In this document: piece after piece, positions 8,035 to 16,122 of the stretch
Layout of the letters: every line of letters starts with the position of its first letter
Numbering within the stretch: the stretch's first letter is position 1
Origin: Nocardia nova NBRC 15556
Lineage (GTDB): Bacteria; Actinomycetota; Actinomycetes; Mycobacteriales; Mycobacteriaceae
Direction of reading: 5' to 3'
NCBI RefSeq assembly: GCF_001613005.1
Contig: NZ_BDBN01000002.1
Coordinates: forward strand, 174,125 to 238,124
Length of the DNA: 64,000 nt
The notes under the pieces: generated by a model
Database searches by the model: none
What the model was told of the DNA's origin: nothing
The model's input: only the letters and a program-made list of their open reading frames with translations
Translations under genes and position numbers: made by a program

Positions 8035-8949
8035 ATGCCCGCGCCGATTCCACAATTCGGGGTCTTCCTCCCGCAGTTCAACACCAGCCCGGATGCCGTG
8101 ATAGCCACCGCTCGCACAGCCGAGGACGCGGGTTTCGATTCGTTCTGGCTCATGGATCATCTCTACGCCCCCGCCGCCCCGCCGGTGGATGTGCCGGACA
8201 GCTGGATTCTGCTCACCGCCATCGCCACCGCGACCGCCACGATCCGCCTGGGCCATCTGGTCGGATGTGCACCATTGCGGCATCCGGCGGTGCTGGCGAA
8301 GATGGCCGCGACCCTGGATCGCATCAGCGGCGGCCGCCTGGATCTGGGCCTGGGCTGGGGGTCGATCGAGGAGGAATTCGCCCGGTTCGGCATCGAGGCC
8401 GGTTCGCCGCGGGTGCGCTCGCAACGACTGGCCGAGACGCTCGAGATCCTGGCATTGATGTTCACCGGTGAACGTTTCGACTACGCCGGCAAGCACTTTC
8501 GGTTGCGGGATGCGTGGGGACTGCCCGTACCGGCACAGGACCGGATCCCGTTCCACATCGGTGGCGGCGGGCCGACCTTGACGATGCCACTGGTCGCCGA
8601 ATACGCCGACTGGTGGAACTGCGTCGCCGGCGCCCGCGAGCGTATGGACCAACTGGCGCCGCTGCGCGGCAGCGCGCGCATCTCCGCACAATATCCGGTC
8701 GGCCTCGTCCATCCCGGCGACGACCCCGAAGCCGTGCGCGCGAAACTTCTGTGGCGCATGCCCGAATCATCTTGGGGCCCACCGGTTGTCGGCACCCCGG
8801 CCGAACTCGTCGACTACTTCGCCCGCGAGCGGGCGCGGGGCGTGGATCTGTTCATCCTGCGCTTCCACAATCACGCCCCCGCACGCACGCTCGACCTGTT
8901 CGCCACCCAGGTCGCGGCGCCGTTGCGGCGCGCGGCCGCGGATCGGTAG
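8035..8949 (+). CDS. Luciferase-like (LLM, probably F420-dependent) oxidoreductase
   Basis: This 304-residue TIM-barrel protein opens with FGVFLPQFNTSPDAVIATARTAEDAGFDSFWLMDHL, typical of the bacterial luciferase/F420 reductase superfamily, and has the inner RISGGRLDLGLGWGSIEEEF stretch that lines the cofactor pocket. Actinomycete members of this group mostly use F420, but FMN use cannot be ruled out. The gene starts three bases after the ligase stop and is clearly in the same operon. It is followed by a strong hairpin (8972-9004). The substrate is unknown; oxidation or reduction of an activated acid is suggested by its neighbours. Confidence 0.87.
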   Translation: MPAPIPQFGVFLPQFNTSPDAVIATARTAEDAGFDSFWLMDHLYAPAAPPVDVPDSWILLTAIATATATIRLGHLVGCAPLRHPAVLAKMAATLDRISGGRLDLGLGWGSIEEEFARFGIEAGSPRVRSQRLAETLEILALMFTGERFDYAGKHFRLRDAWGLPVPAQDRIPFHIGGGGPTLTMPLVAEYADWWNCVAGARERMDQLAPLRGSARISAQYPVGLVHPGDDPEAVRAKLLWRMPESSWGPPVVGTPAELVDYFARERARGVDLFILRFHNHAPARTLDLFATQVAAPLRRAAADR

Positions 8950-8971
8950 GTGCGCCACCGGCCGCGAGGCC

Positions 8972-9004
8972 CTGGTCGCCCCCACGTCAGGGGGGGGCGA
9001 CCAG
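8972..9004. terminator. Hairpin between convergent genes
   Basis: A perfect 12-bp inverted repeat (CTGGTCGCCCCC at 8972-8983 and its complement at 8993-9004) with a nine-base loop lies between the plus-strand luciferase-like gene (ends 8949) and the minus-strand gene ending at 9017. It has no T tract but is well placed as a bidirectional terminator. Confidence 0.65.
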
Positions 9005-9016
9005 CCCCTCACCAGC

Positions 9017-9394
9017 TCAGCGCGGGGCTGTGCCCGAATCGGCCAGCGCAGATCGACCGGGACCGGGCTCGGGCTCGGACTCCTGCACCGTGATCGTGCG
9101 CAACAGGCGGACCACCGGCGCAGGATCCATACACAGGGCATCGGACATGTGCAGGGCTCCACCTACCGCGGCGGCCAACAGCCGGTCGACCACGGCCTGC
9201 AGATCGTCGGCCTCGATTTCGTACAGGGCGACGAACGGGCCGTCATCGGCGACGGGCTCGAGCCGGCGGCCCGAGACGAACCCCTTCATCGCCACCACCT
9301 CACGCAGATGCGTCTCGTCGTACCAGCTGTGATACTCCGCGGTACGCTGCGGGGCACTGGGCCGGGTTTCGACGTACAAGATTCCTCGTGCCAC
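9017..9394 (-). CDS. EthD/dimeric alpha-beta barrel-like small protein
   Basis: This 125-residue protein carries EYHSWYDETHLREVVAMKGFVSGRRLEP, a signature of ferredoxin-fold dimeric alpha/beta-barrel proteins of EthD/YCII type, in which an acidic/His pair near the first helix is conserved. Members assist oxygenase or ring-degradation systems, but their chemistry is often unknown. I choose GTG 9394, preceded by GAGGAG about seven bases upstream, not the upstream extension to 9601, which would overlap the lipoyl gene. It is the last gene of the Rieske/TPP cluster; a 154-base gap from the lipoyl gene leaves room for its own promoter. Function unknown. Confidence 0.7.
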   Translation of the reverse strand: MARGILYVETRPSAPQRTAEYHSWYDETHLREVVAMKGFVSGRRLEPVADDGPFVALYEIEADDLQAVVDRLLAAAVGGALHMSDALCMDPAPVVRLLRTITVQESEPEPGPGRSALADSGTAPR

Positions 9395-9548
9395 GACTGT
9401 TCTCCTCGAACGAGCATGTCTGGTACAAAACATGTTGGTGCGCGGTAACTTCGGTGAGCTCCGCGCATCCGGAACCCCGCCGGTGGTCAACGGTGCAGGA
9501 CACCGGCCCGCGGCAGCGGACAACGGCGTGCCGCGGGATCCGGCCCCG

Positions 9549-9779
9549 CTATTCGATCCGGCCGACGACTGAGCCGACCGGGTACTCCACCTCGATCTCA
9601 CCGACTATGACCAGCGTGCCCGCGGCAGGTGATTCGATATCGGTCTCAGTCTTGTCGGTGGCCAGGGTGTAGAGCAGATCTCCCTGCTGCACCGTCTGGC
9701 CGTCCTCGACCAGCCAGGCCGTGATCGTCCCCTCGGTCATCGTCACACCGAGCTGGGGTATCAATAGTTCGTGCGCCAC
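9549..9779 (-). CDS. Free-standing lipoyl-domain protein
   Basis: The whole 76-residue protein is one biotinyl/lipoyl domain: it opens HELLIPQLGVTMTEGTITAW and has the hairpin-turn TDKTETDIESPAAG with Lys43 as the expected lipoylation site. In 2-oxoacid dehydrogenases this domain is normally the N-terminus of the E2 acyltransferase, where it carries the acyl group from E1. Here no E2 catalytic domain follows, and the stop is close to the domain's end. It lies 40 bases downstream of the E1 beta gene. The start is GTG 9779. It probably serves as the swinging-arm partner of the two E1 subunits, with the acyl acceptor encoded elsewhere. Confidence 0.88.
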   Translation of the reverse strand: MAHELLIPQLGVTMTEGTITAWLVEDGQTVQQGDLLYTLATDKTETDIESPAAGTLVIVGEIEVEYPVGSVVGRIE

Positions 9780-9819
9780 GGAAGGCGTCTCCTCTCGCGA
9801 TGAATCGGGTGATCGGGTG

Positions 9820-10824
9820 TCACAACAGCCCGCGCACGGCCGCCTCGATCTGCGGCGGCCCGGGAATGTAGGCCTGTTCCAGCGATTTGGCGTAGGGCAC
9901 CGGCGTGTTCGGTGCCGTCACCCGCGCCACCGGACCGGCCAGCTCACCGAACAGCTCGGAGTGGATGGTCGCGGCCAGTTCGGCGCCGAATCCGTTGCGC
10001 CGCACCGCTTCGTGCACGACGACCGCACGCTTGGTCTTGGCCACCGAGGCGAGCACGGTCTCGATGTCGAGCGGCTGCAGCGTCCGCAGATCCACCACCT
10101 CGACGTCGATCCCCTCGGTGGCCAGCTGTTCGGCGACGGCCAGGCAGTCGACCACCTGCCGCCCATAGGTCAGGATGGTGACATCCGATCCGGGGCGCGC
10201 GATGGCCGCCTTACCGAGCGGAACTCGATGGTCCCCCACCGGAACCTCACCGCGCGAGGCGAAGTAGAGCCCGAACATCTCCACGAATACCACCGGGTCG
10301 TCGTCGAAGATCGACGACAGCAGCAGTCCCTTGGCGTCGGCCGGATTGCTCGGCACCACGACCTTGAGGCCGGCGGCATGCACCAACTGAGCCTCGAGCA
10401 TGTCGGAATGCTGTGCCCCGAATCCACCGCCGGCGCCGGTGGCCGTGCGCACCGTGATCGGCACCGGGGTGCGGCCACCGGACATGTAGCGCAACTTGGC
10501 GGCGTGGTTGACCAGCTGATCCATGCAGACGTGGGTGAAGTTCATCAACATGATCTCCGGGACGGGCCGCAGCCCGGAGATGGCCGCGCCGATCGCGGCC
10601 CCCATGATCGCCTGCTCGGAGATCGGTGTATGCCTAATCCGTTGTGTCCCATACTTTTTTCCCAGGCCCTTGAACACACCGAAACCGCCACCGCCGGGCT
10701 CCTGGATATCCTCGCCGAGGGCGAAGACCCGCTCGTCGGTCTCCAGCGCGATATCGAGCGCGTCGTTGATCGCCTGGACGAAGCCCAGGGTCCGGGTCTG
10801 CACAGGCTGTTCTGCGATGGTCAT
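9820..10824 (-). CDS. TPP-dependent 2-oxoacid/acetoin dehydrogenase E1, beta subunit
   Basis: This 334-residue protein matches the E1 beta family: VFALGEDIQEPGGGGFGVFKGL, HTPISEQAIMGAAIGAA, the GGGFGAQHSDMLEAQLVHAAGLKVVVPSNPADAKGLL region and the C-terminal DVEVVDLRTLQPLDIETV transketolase-C domain. With the alpha subunit it forms the TPP enzyme that decarboxylates a 2-oxoacid (or cleaves acetoin) and passes the acyl group to a lipoyl arm. Its ATG at 10824 overlaps the alpha-subunit stop by four bases. Whether the substrate is a branched-chain or ring-derived oxoacid or acetoin cannot be decided here. Confidence 0.9.
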   Translation of the reverse strand: MTIAEQPVQTRTLGFVQAINDALDIALETDERVFALGEDIQEPGGGGFGVFKGLGKKYGTQRIRHTPISEQAIMGAAIGAAISGLRPVPEIMLMNFTHVCMDQLVNHAAKLRYMSGGRTPVPITVRTATGAGGGFGAQHSDMLEAQLVHAAGLKVVVPSNPADAKGLLLSSIFDDDPVVFVEMFGLYFASRGEVPVGDHRVPLGKAAIARPGSDVTILTYGRQVVDCLAVAEQLATEGIDVEVVDLRTLQPLDIETVLASVAKTKRAVVVHEAVRRNGFGAELAATIHSELFGELAGPVARVTAPNTPVPYAKSLEQAYIPGPPQIEAAVRGLL

Positions 10825-11810
10825 GCCGCCGCTCCTTCCGCATACACATCGGTGGTCAGTTCCGCTGGATCCGGTAGGGGCGCATCGAAGGCGAATTCGG
10901 CGGCATCGGCGACCTCGGCGGCCGCCGCCGCTTCGACGGCCTCGATCTGCTCGACCGTGGCCGCGCCCGACTCGATCAGTTGGGCCCGGAAACGCGGCAG
11001 CGGATCGTTCGCCATCGCCGCCGCGAGTTCCTCCTTGGGCATGTACCCCTGCTGATCGCCCATGACATGGCCGTGGAAGCGAAAGGTCATAGCCTCCAGC
11101 AACGTCGGCCCCTCACCGCGCCGGGCCCGGCCGATCGCGTCGCCCGCGACCTGGTACATCGCAATGGGATCATTGCCGTCCACAGTGACACCGGGCATCG
11201 AATAACCGGCCGCCCTGGTGGCGATGCTCTCCACCGAGGTGCCCTCGCGCAGTGGCGTGTACTCGGCGTATCTGTTGTTCTGACAGACGAAGACGACCGG
11301 AAGCCGCCACACCGACGCCAGGTTGAGCGCCTCGTGGAAGGCGCCGATATTGGACGCGCCGTCACCGAAGTTCACCACGGTCACCTGATCGGTGCCGCGC
11401 ATCTGCGCGGACAAGCCCAGTCCGTTCGCGATCGGCAGACCGGCGCCGACGACACCGGTGGTGACCATCAGCCCGTACTCCGGCGCGGTCACATGCATCG
11501 GCCCGCCCTTGCCGCCGCAGGTTCCGGCGGCCTTGCCCAGGTACTCGGCCCACAGATCGCGCAGCGGCACCCCCTTGGCGACCTGGTCGTGTAGTCCGCG
11601 ATAAGTGGTCACCACGTAGTCGTCGCGCCGTAGATGCGCCGCTACCGAAGCCGCGACGAACTCCTGTCCGCGCGGCGAGTAGTACATGCCGCCGATCTTG
11701 CCGCTCAACATGTATGAGCGATATTTCTCGTCCGACAACGCGATTCGCGTCGCGGTGGCGAAGATGTCGAGTTGCGCCTCGGGGCTCGGCGCGGGGGTCG
11801 ATGGACTCAC
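10821..11810 (-). CDS. TPP-dependent 2-oxoacid/acetoin dehydrogenase E1, alpha subunit
   Basis: This 329-residue protein has the E1 alpha signature: the TPP/Mg motif GDGASNIGAFHEALNLASVWRLPVVFVCQNN, preceded by GKGGPMHVTAPEYGLMVTTGVVGAGLPIANG and followed by the RFHGH loop. It pairs with the E1 beta gene that overlaps it downstream (ATGA). The start is GTG 11810, which overlaps the flavoprotein stop as GTGA. In length and motifs it resembles AcoA/PdhA-type subunits. No E2 or E3 gene is present in the cluster, which is unusual. Confidence 0.9.
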   Translation of the reverse strand: MSPSTPAPSPEAQLDIFATATRIALSDEKYRSYMLSGKIGGMYYSPRGQEFVAASVAAHLRRDDYVVTTYRGLHDQVAKGVPLRDLWAEYLGKAAGTCGGKGGPMHVTAPEYGLMVTTGVVGAGLPIANGLGLSAQMRGTDQVTVVNFGDGASNIGAFHEALNLASVWRLPVVFVCQNNRYAEYTPLREGTSVESIATRAAGYSMPGVTVDGNDPIAMYQVAGDAIGRARRGEGPTLLEAMTFRFHGHVMGDQQGYMPKEELAAAMANDPLPRFRAQLIESGAATVEQIEAVEAAAAAEVADAAEFAFDAPLPDPAELTTDVYAEGAAA

Positions 11811-13453
11811 CTGGTCTCCTGATTCTTCGATTCGAGGATTTCGACGTCGCGGCCGGAGCGAGCCGCATGCTCACCGGCACGGCGGCCGGAGAACACCGCG
11901 TCGGCCAGCGACAGCCCGGACACGTAACTGTTGCTGCAGATTCCGACCGCCGCGCGGCCGGCGGCGTACAGTCCGGGGACGGTGCCACCGGTTGCCCGGC
12001 GAACCGCCCCGGTGTCCTCGTCCACCGCCAACCCGCCGAGAGTGATGAACGGGAACGGATAGGCGGGGCTGACGCCCGGCGCCAGATTCACCGCGAAATA
12101 CGGGCCGCGGTCGAGCACCCGCCGGTACTGGTCGGCCTTGCCGAACCGATCGGGCCGTCCGGCCTCGATGTCCTGGTTGTATTTCGCGACGGTCGCCGCC
12201 AGACCGGCCGGATCGATACCGCACGCTGAGGCCAGCGCCTGCACGGTCGCGGCCCGGCGGTGGCCGAATGGGCTGAAAATATAGAGGCTCTGCGGAACTT
12301 GGAAGAATGCCGATTGTTCCCGCGCCTGCCGTCGCGCGGTGCGCCAGCCCGGCGCGTCCAGAATGAGGAATCCGCGCCCGCCTTGTTGTTCGATCAGCGG
12401 TTCGGACATGGTCGCGCCGTAGAGCTGTTCGTTGGCGAACCGATCGCCCTCCATTCCGACCGCGACCCCCTCGAGAAATCCCGACGGGGGCGAGATGAAT
12501 TTCCAGCCCGACATCTTGTGCAGGTGGCTGGTGGCGGCGTCGACCTGCGCACCCAGCCGCAGGCCCGCGCCGTCGTCACCACCGGCGGCCAGCGGCGACA
12601 CCTCGGTCCAGGCCGGCGCGTGGCGCCGGACCAGTTCCTTGTTCTGCCCGAAGCCGCCGGTGCACAGCACCACCCCGCCGCGGGCCAGGACCCGGTGGCG
12701 AGTGCTCCGCTTGCGTTGGGCCGAAACGACTTTCGCCATCAGGCGGTCGCCCAGCGGCGGATGCCACACCTCTGCCTTGGCGGCGATCTCGGTGCGGATC
12801 TTGTGCCGGCGCCCGAAGACACCGGGGTCCGGGGCGTCGAATTCGACGCCGACCACCGCACCGTTGGCCACGATCAGCTCGCGCACCTCGGCCAGCGGGC
12901 GGAACTCGATGCCCTTGCCCAGCGCGGCATCTCGCAGCGTGGCGTAGAACGCGGCCCCGCTGAAATTCTTCGCCCGGACCCGGTGCCCGCGCGGGGCCGG
13001 GGCGGCGTTGTCGGCATAGCTGGGAACCTGTTCGTTGCCCGAGTAGTACAAGAAGTGGCGATTGGTCGGATAGGACGTCTTGTACGGGCACAGGCTGCCC
13101 TCGAACGGCACGCCCTGGCGGGTAAGCCATTCGATCATCGCGGGACTGCCGTCCACGAACCGGCGCAGCGTCGCGGTGCCCACCGCGTCACCGGCCTCCT
13201 GTGCGAGATAGGTGAACATGGCCTCGGCGGTGTCGGTGACGCCCGCCTCCCGCTGCGCGGGTGTGCCGCCGCCGGCGTAGACCACACCCCCGGAATGCGT
13301 CGTCGATCCGCCACCGTAAAACCTGTCCACTACGAGCACCGAAGCGCCGGCTTCGGCGGCCGCGATCGCGGCGCAGGCCCCGGCGCCGCCGAAGCCCACG
13401 ACCACGACGTCGTAGACCTGTTCCGGCGTCGTTGCCGGTCCCTGCTCACTCAC
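11807..13453 (-). CDS. KstD/fumarate-reductase-like FAD flavoprotein
   Basis: This 548-residue protein has an N-terminal FAD-binding VVVVGFGGAGACAAIAAAEAGASVLVVD motif, GGSTTHSGGVVYAGGG, and the C-terminal GGLAVDEDTGAVRRATGGTVPGLYAAGRAAVG...SGLSLADAVFSGRRAG block shared by 3-ketosteroid delta-1-dehydrogenases and fumarate-reductase-type flavoproteins. It probably introduces or removes a C=C bond next to a carbonyl in a cyclic or steroid-like substrate. I place the start at GTG 13453, with GAGGAG upstream; this overlaps the ferredoxin gene by eight bases. The downstream overlap with E1 alpha (GTGA) shows tight coupling within this operon. Confidence 0.82.
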   Translation of the reverse strand: MSEQGPATTPEQVYDVVVVGFGGAGACAAIAAAEAGASVLVVDRFYGGGSTTHSGGVVYAGGGTPAQREAGVTDTAEAMFTYLAQEAGDAVGTATLRRFVDGSPAMIEWLTRQGVPFEGSLCPYKTSYPTNRHFLYYSGNEQVPSYADNAAPAPRGHRVRAKNFSGAAFYATLRDAALGKGIEFRPLAEVRELIVANGAVVGVEFDAPDPGVFGRRHKIRTEIAAKAEVWHPPLGDRLMAKVVSAQRKRSTRHRVLARGGVVLCTGGFGQNKELVRRHAPAWTEVSPLAAGGDDGAGLRLGAQVDAATSHLHKMSGWKFISPPSGFLEGVAVGMEGDRFANEQLYGATMSEPLIEQQGGRGFLILDAPGWRTARRQAREQSAFFQVPQSLYIFSPFGHRRAATVQALASACGIDPAGLAATVAKYNQDIEAGRPDRFGKADQYRRVLDRGPYFAVNLAPGVSPAYPFPFITLGGLAVDEDTGAVRRATGGTVPGLYAAGRAAVGICSNSYVSGLSLADAVFSGRRAGEHAARSGRDVEILESKNQETR

Positions 13454-13808
13454 CGCCCCGCTCCTCACTGTCGGACACTCCGGGCGCACACGGCCGGGCC
13501 GCCCGCTTTTCCACTGTGATGTCACCGGTCACCGTCAACCGGCATGCCAGCCGGGTATCGCGCAGGGGCCATCCCATGCGCCGATTCGTGATCTGCCGCA
13601 AGACATCTCGCTCTTCGTCGGAGACCGGGCCGAGCCGGTCGTGCCCGTCGATCACTCGCACGGCGCAGGCCGTGCAGCGGGCCTGCCCGTAGCAGATGGT
13701 CGGCCAGCGAGCCCCCACCCGCAGCGCCGCCTCGAACAGCGTCTCACCGTCGCCGACGGCCAGTTCGAAACCGGCCGGGTCCACTCGTACCACTGGCACC
13801 CGGATCAC
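13446..13808 (-). CDS. Plant-type [2Fe-2S] ferredoxin
   Basis: This 120-residue protein has the four cluster cysteines of a plant/putidaredoxin-like ferredoxin: Cys39, Cys45, Cys48 (CYGQARCTAC) and Cys89 (TRLACRL). It would carry electrons to the Rieske oxygenase encoded immediately upstream, with which it overlaps (GTG 13808 within GTGA). No ferredoxin reductase gene is seen in the window close to it, so a reductase encoded elsewhere, or a neighbouring flavoprotein, must supply electrons. The C-terminus (about 100-120) is polar and probably disordered. Confidence 0.88.
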   Translation of the reverse strand: MIRVPVVRVDPAGFELAVGDGETLFEAALRVGARWPTICYGQARCTACAVRVIDGHDRLGPVSDEERDVLRQITNRRMGWPLRDTRLACRLTVTGDITVEKRAARPCAPGVSDSEERGGE

Positions 13809-15142
13809 CGCGCCAGATACTGATCGATCGTCCGATGACTGTTGACGATCATCGCCTCGTACGGTTCGGACAGCGTCAGCCCGTCGAGCCCGCGAGTCTT
13901 CAGACCCTTCTGCTGGGCGATGATGTTGTGGAAATCCTCCTTGAGGATCTGCGGCCAGTCCTCGACCGGGATCGGTCCCTCGAGTTCGGGCCGATCGGCG
14001 CTCTCCTCCCCCGCCGCCGGAATCTGCAGTGCCCAGACCTCGAAGACACAGCTTTCCGGATCGTCGCCGTTGGGCCGGACCCGGTACATGATCGAATTGC
14101 CATAGGCGGGCAACACGGTGATGTTCGGAAAAATGTGACCGTAACCGCTGGTCTTTGTCGGCGGCGCCGGCAGATCGACGCCCGCCCCCTTCGCGTAGTC
14201 GTACAGCGCGCCGAAGAACGCCGACGGGAACTGATCGGGATCGATGTCGCGCTCGAGCAAGCCCTGCTGGATGAACATCTCCCGTTCGGTGGCGTAGGCA
14301 TCGGTGCCCAGGTAGAGCGCGGTGTTGTACTGGACGAAGTACTCCGCCGCGGACATTCCCTCGACCGGAATCTCACCCGGCACGGGCAGCATGTGCGCGT
14401 GGCCGCCGGCGAAGGTCTCGAACGTGCCGCCGAACGCGTCGAGGTTGAAGTCCTCGTCGGACGCGCCCATCGACAGCGACGGATGCGCCTGCATCACGTG
14501 GTAGGCCTCCATGAACGCCTCCTGGGCGACCTTCCAGTTCCCCGGCAGGATGAGGTGACGCCACCAGCGCACCCGCATCCGTTCGAAAGCGATCGGCGCC
14601 AGCGCCTCGGCGATCCCGGCCATCGCCTCGTGCAACGGCGGCGCGGCCGGATCCATATTGATCCACACCAGCCCGAACAATTCGCCGACCTGACACTCCA
14701 CCAGCCGCAACGACTCCGGATCGAGACAGTGCGGAGCGAAGCCGCGTTCGGCATACACGTAGGAATTGGAGCCGTCCAGGTTCCAGCGCCAGCCGTGGTA
14801 CGGGCAGACGATCTGACCACCGTGGAAGGTTCCGCTGTCGGAGGCCAGGGCCGTGGCACGGTGGCGGCATGCGTTGAAGTAGGCCTTCACGGTGTCGTCA
14901 CGCTGACGCACCACCATGATCGACTGATCGTTGATCTTGTACTCGGTGAAGTCACCCGGGCGTGGGATCTCGTCGGCCCGACAGGCCATCTGCCAAACGT
15001 GCGGCCAGAGCTTCTCCTTCTCGAGCTGGGCAAACTCAGGCGAAAAGTACCTTCCCGCAGGAACTTTGGCCGGGTCGGTGATCGCGAACGGGACTCCGGC
15101 TGTACTCGGCTGCTCGATCCGGTGTTCGACGTGGGTGGTCAA
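13805..15142 (-). CDS. Rieske non-heme iron oxygenase, alpha subunit
   Basis: This 445-residue protein has the Rieske [2Fe-2S] motif CxH...CxxH at Cys92-His94 and Cys113-His116 (ACRHRA and CPYHGW) and the mononuclear iron site in NWKVAQEAFMEAYHVMQAHPSL (Glu212, His215, His220). The family hydroxylates or dihydroxylates aromatic, steroid or alicyclic rings. No beta subunit gene is nearby, so it may be a homo-oligomer. The start is TTG 15142, supported by GAGGAGG six to seven bases upstream; no better start lies in frame. A palindrome at 15174-15197 just upstream suggests regulation by the TetR protein encoded at 15254-15883. Confidence 0.9.
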   Translation of the reverse strand: MTTHVEHRIEQPSTAGVPFAITDPAKVPAGRYFSPEFAQLEKEKLWPHVWQMACRADEIPRPGDFTEYKINDQSIMVVRQRDDTVKAYFNACRHRATALASDSGTFHGGQIVCPYHGWRWNLDGSNSYVYAERGFAPHCLDPESLRLVECQVGELFGLVWINMDPAAPPLHEAMAGIAEALAPIAFERMRVRWWRHLILPGNWKVAQEAFMEAYHVMQAHPSLSMGASDEDFNLDAFGGTFETFAGGHAHMLPVPGEIPVEGMSAAEYFVQYNTALYLGTDAYATEREMFIQQGLLERDIDPDQFPSAFFGALYDYAKGAGVDLPAPPTKTSGYGHIFPNITVLPAYGNSIMYRVRPNGDDPESCVFEVWALQIPAAGEESADRPELEGPIPVEDWPQILKEDFHNIIAQQKGLKTRGLDGLTLSEPYEAMIVNSHRTIDQYLAR

Positions 15143-15173
15143 AGCCAGCCACCTCCTCGTGACAAGGCTGCAT

Positions 15174-15197
15174 GTAACTAACTAATTGATGAGTTAC
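15174..15197. promoter_or_regulatory. Imperfect 24-bp palindrome upstream of the Rieske operon
   Basis: GTAACT (15174-15179) and AGTTAC (15192-15197) are perfect inverted arms around a 12-bp AT-rich centre that is itself partly symmetrical (9 of 12 positions pair overall). It lies about 30 bases upstream of the TTG start at 15142 and between the Rieske gene and the TetR gene. It is a good operator candidate; the binding protein is inferred. Confidence 0.6.
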
Positions 15198-15253
15198 TTT
15201 ATGGAGGTGGCCCGAGCCGCGGGAGCGATTCCGAAAAAATGACTTAAATTCGT

Positions 15254-15883
15254 TTAATGATTGCGTTCAATCAACAAAGTTCCGGCCAGCAGCGCTTCGG
15301 TCGCACGGACCGCCGCCCGGTGCCGGTCGGCGGTCGCGGTGGCCGACAGATGAGCAAGCCCCCAGGTCAGCGAGGTCAGCATGTCCACCACCGACCGCGC
15401 ATCGATACCGGGCGCCACCTCGCCGGCGCGCACCGCCTCATCCACCAGCCGCGAGTAGAGCGCCTCCTCGGCTCGCTGGCGTCGCGTGACCGCGGCACCC
15501 AGATCCGGGTAGCGCGCGGATTCGAGGTAGACGGTGGCATCGAAGCGGGTCACCGACGGATAGTCGCGCACACACGCGATCGCCTCGTCCAGCAGGGCGA
15601 CGAAATGTTCGCGCAGCGTGCCCGGGAAGTCGACCGCGTGCACCAGTCGAGCCATCACCTCGTCGATCCGCACGTTCAGCGTCGCGGTGACCAGCTCCAC
15701 CTTGGAGGGAAAGTAGTGGTAGATCGCCGCACTGGTGAGCCCCGCCTGCTCGGCGATCGACTTCATCGTCGCCTTGGCGTAGCCGACCTCGGCGATGTGG
15801 TCCATCGCCGCGGTCATGATTCGGAGGCGAGTCTGTTCCCCGTCCGCATTCACCGGACGGCCCATCCTGGCGGGCGCCGACAT
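15254..15883 (-). CDS. TetR-family transcriptional regulator
   Basis: This 209-residue protein has an N-terminal TetR DNA-binding domain: TRLRIMTAAMDHIAEVGYAKATMKSIAEQAGLTSAAIYHYFPSKVELV. The rest is a helical ligand domain. It lies upstream of the Rieske/TPP operon in the same direction, separated by 111 bases holding a palindromic operator candidate, and divergent from the TesB thioesterase gene at 16123. It may control both sides. The start is ATG 15883. Confidence 0.88.
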   Translation of the reverse strand: MSAPARMGRPVNADGEQTRLRIMTAAMDHIAEVGYAKATMKSIAEQAGLTSAAIYHYFPSKVELVTATLNVRIDEVMARLVHAVDFPGTLREHFVALLDEAIACVRDYPSVTRFDATVYLESARYPDLGAAVTRRQRAEEALYSRLVDEAVRAGEVAPGIDARSVVDMLTSLTWGLAHLSATATADRHRAAVRATEALLAGTLLIERNH

Positions 15884-16035
15884 CGAATCTCCTCCCTACG
15901 AGGACAGTATCGAGCTGCCATTGTTCCATCTCGGACACCTGCCATCGCCTCCCGCCCGGCAGCGGGGCGAGCGAGAAGACCCACGGGTTACTACGCGGAA
16001 TCCGGGCGCGACTCGGTAGCACCCGCACAGCGCCT

Positions 16036-16062
16036 CGGGCAATATAGTTAGATAGTTAAGCG
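16036..16062. promoter_or_regulatory. AT-rich promoter region with a tandem ATAGTTA repeat
   Basis: ATAGTTA occurs at 16044-16050 and again at 16052-16058, an 8-bp-phased direct repeat in the only AT-rich part of the divergent region between the TetR gene and the thioesterase gene. AGTTA elements also occur in the palindrome at 15174-15197 (as the complement), so both could be bound by the TetR protein encoded between them. The promoter role is inferred. Confidence 0.4.
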
Positions 16063-16122
16063 ACAAACGACGGGTTGGTGGGTACCCGTGCGGGCTTGCC
16101 ACCGAGAGAAGAGGTTCCAGCG

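Noticed and set aside
9429..9436. AACATGTT palindrome upstream of the EthD-like gene
   Set aside because: Only 8 bp with no extended symmetry; such a short palindrome can occur by chance.
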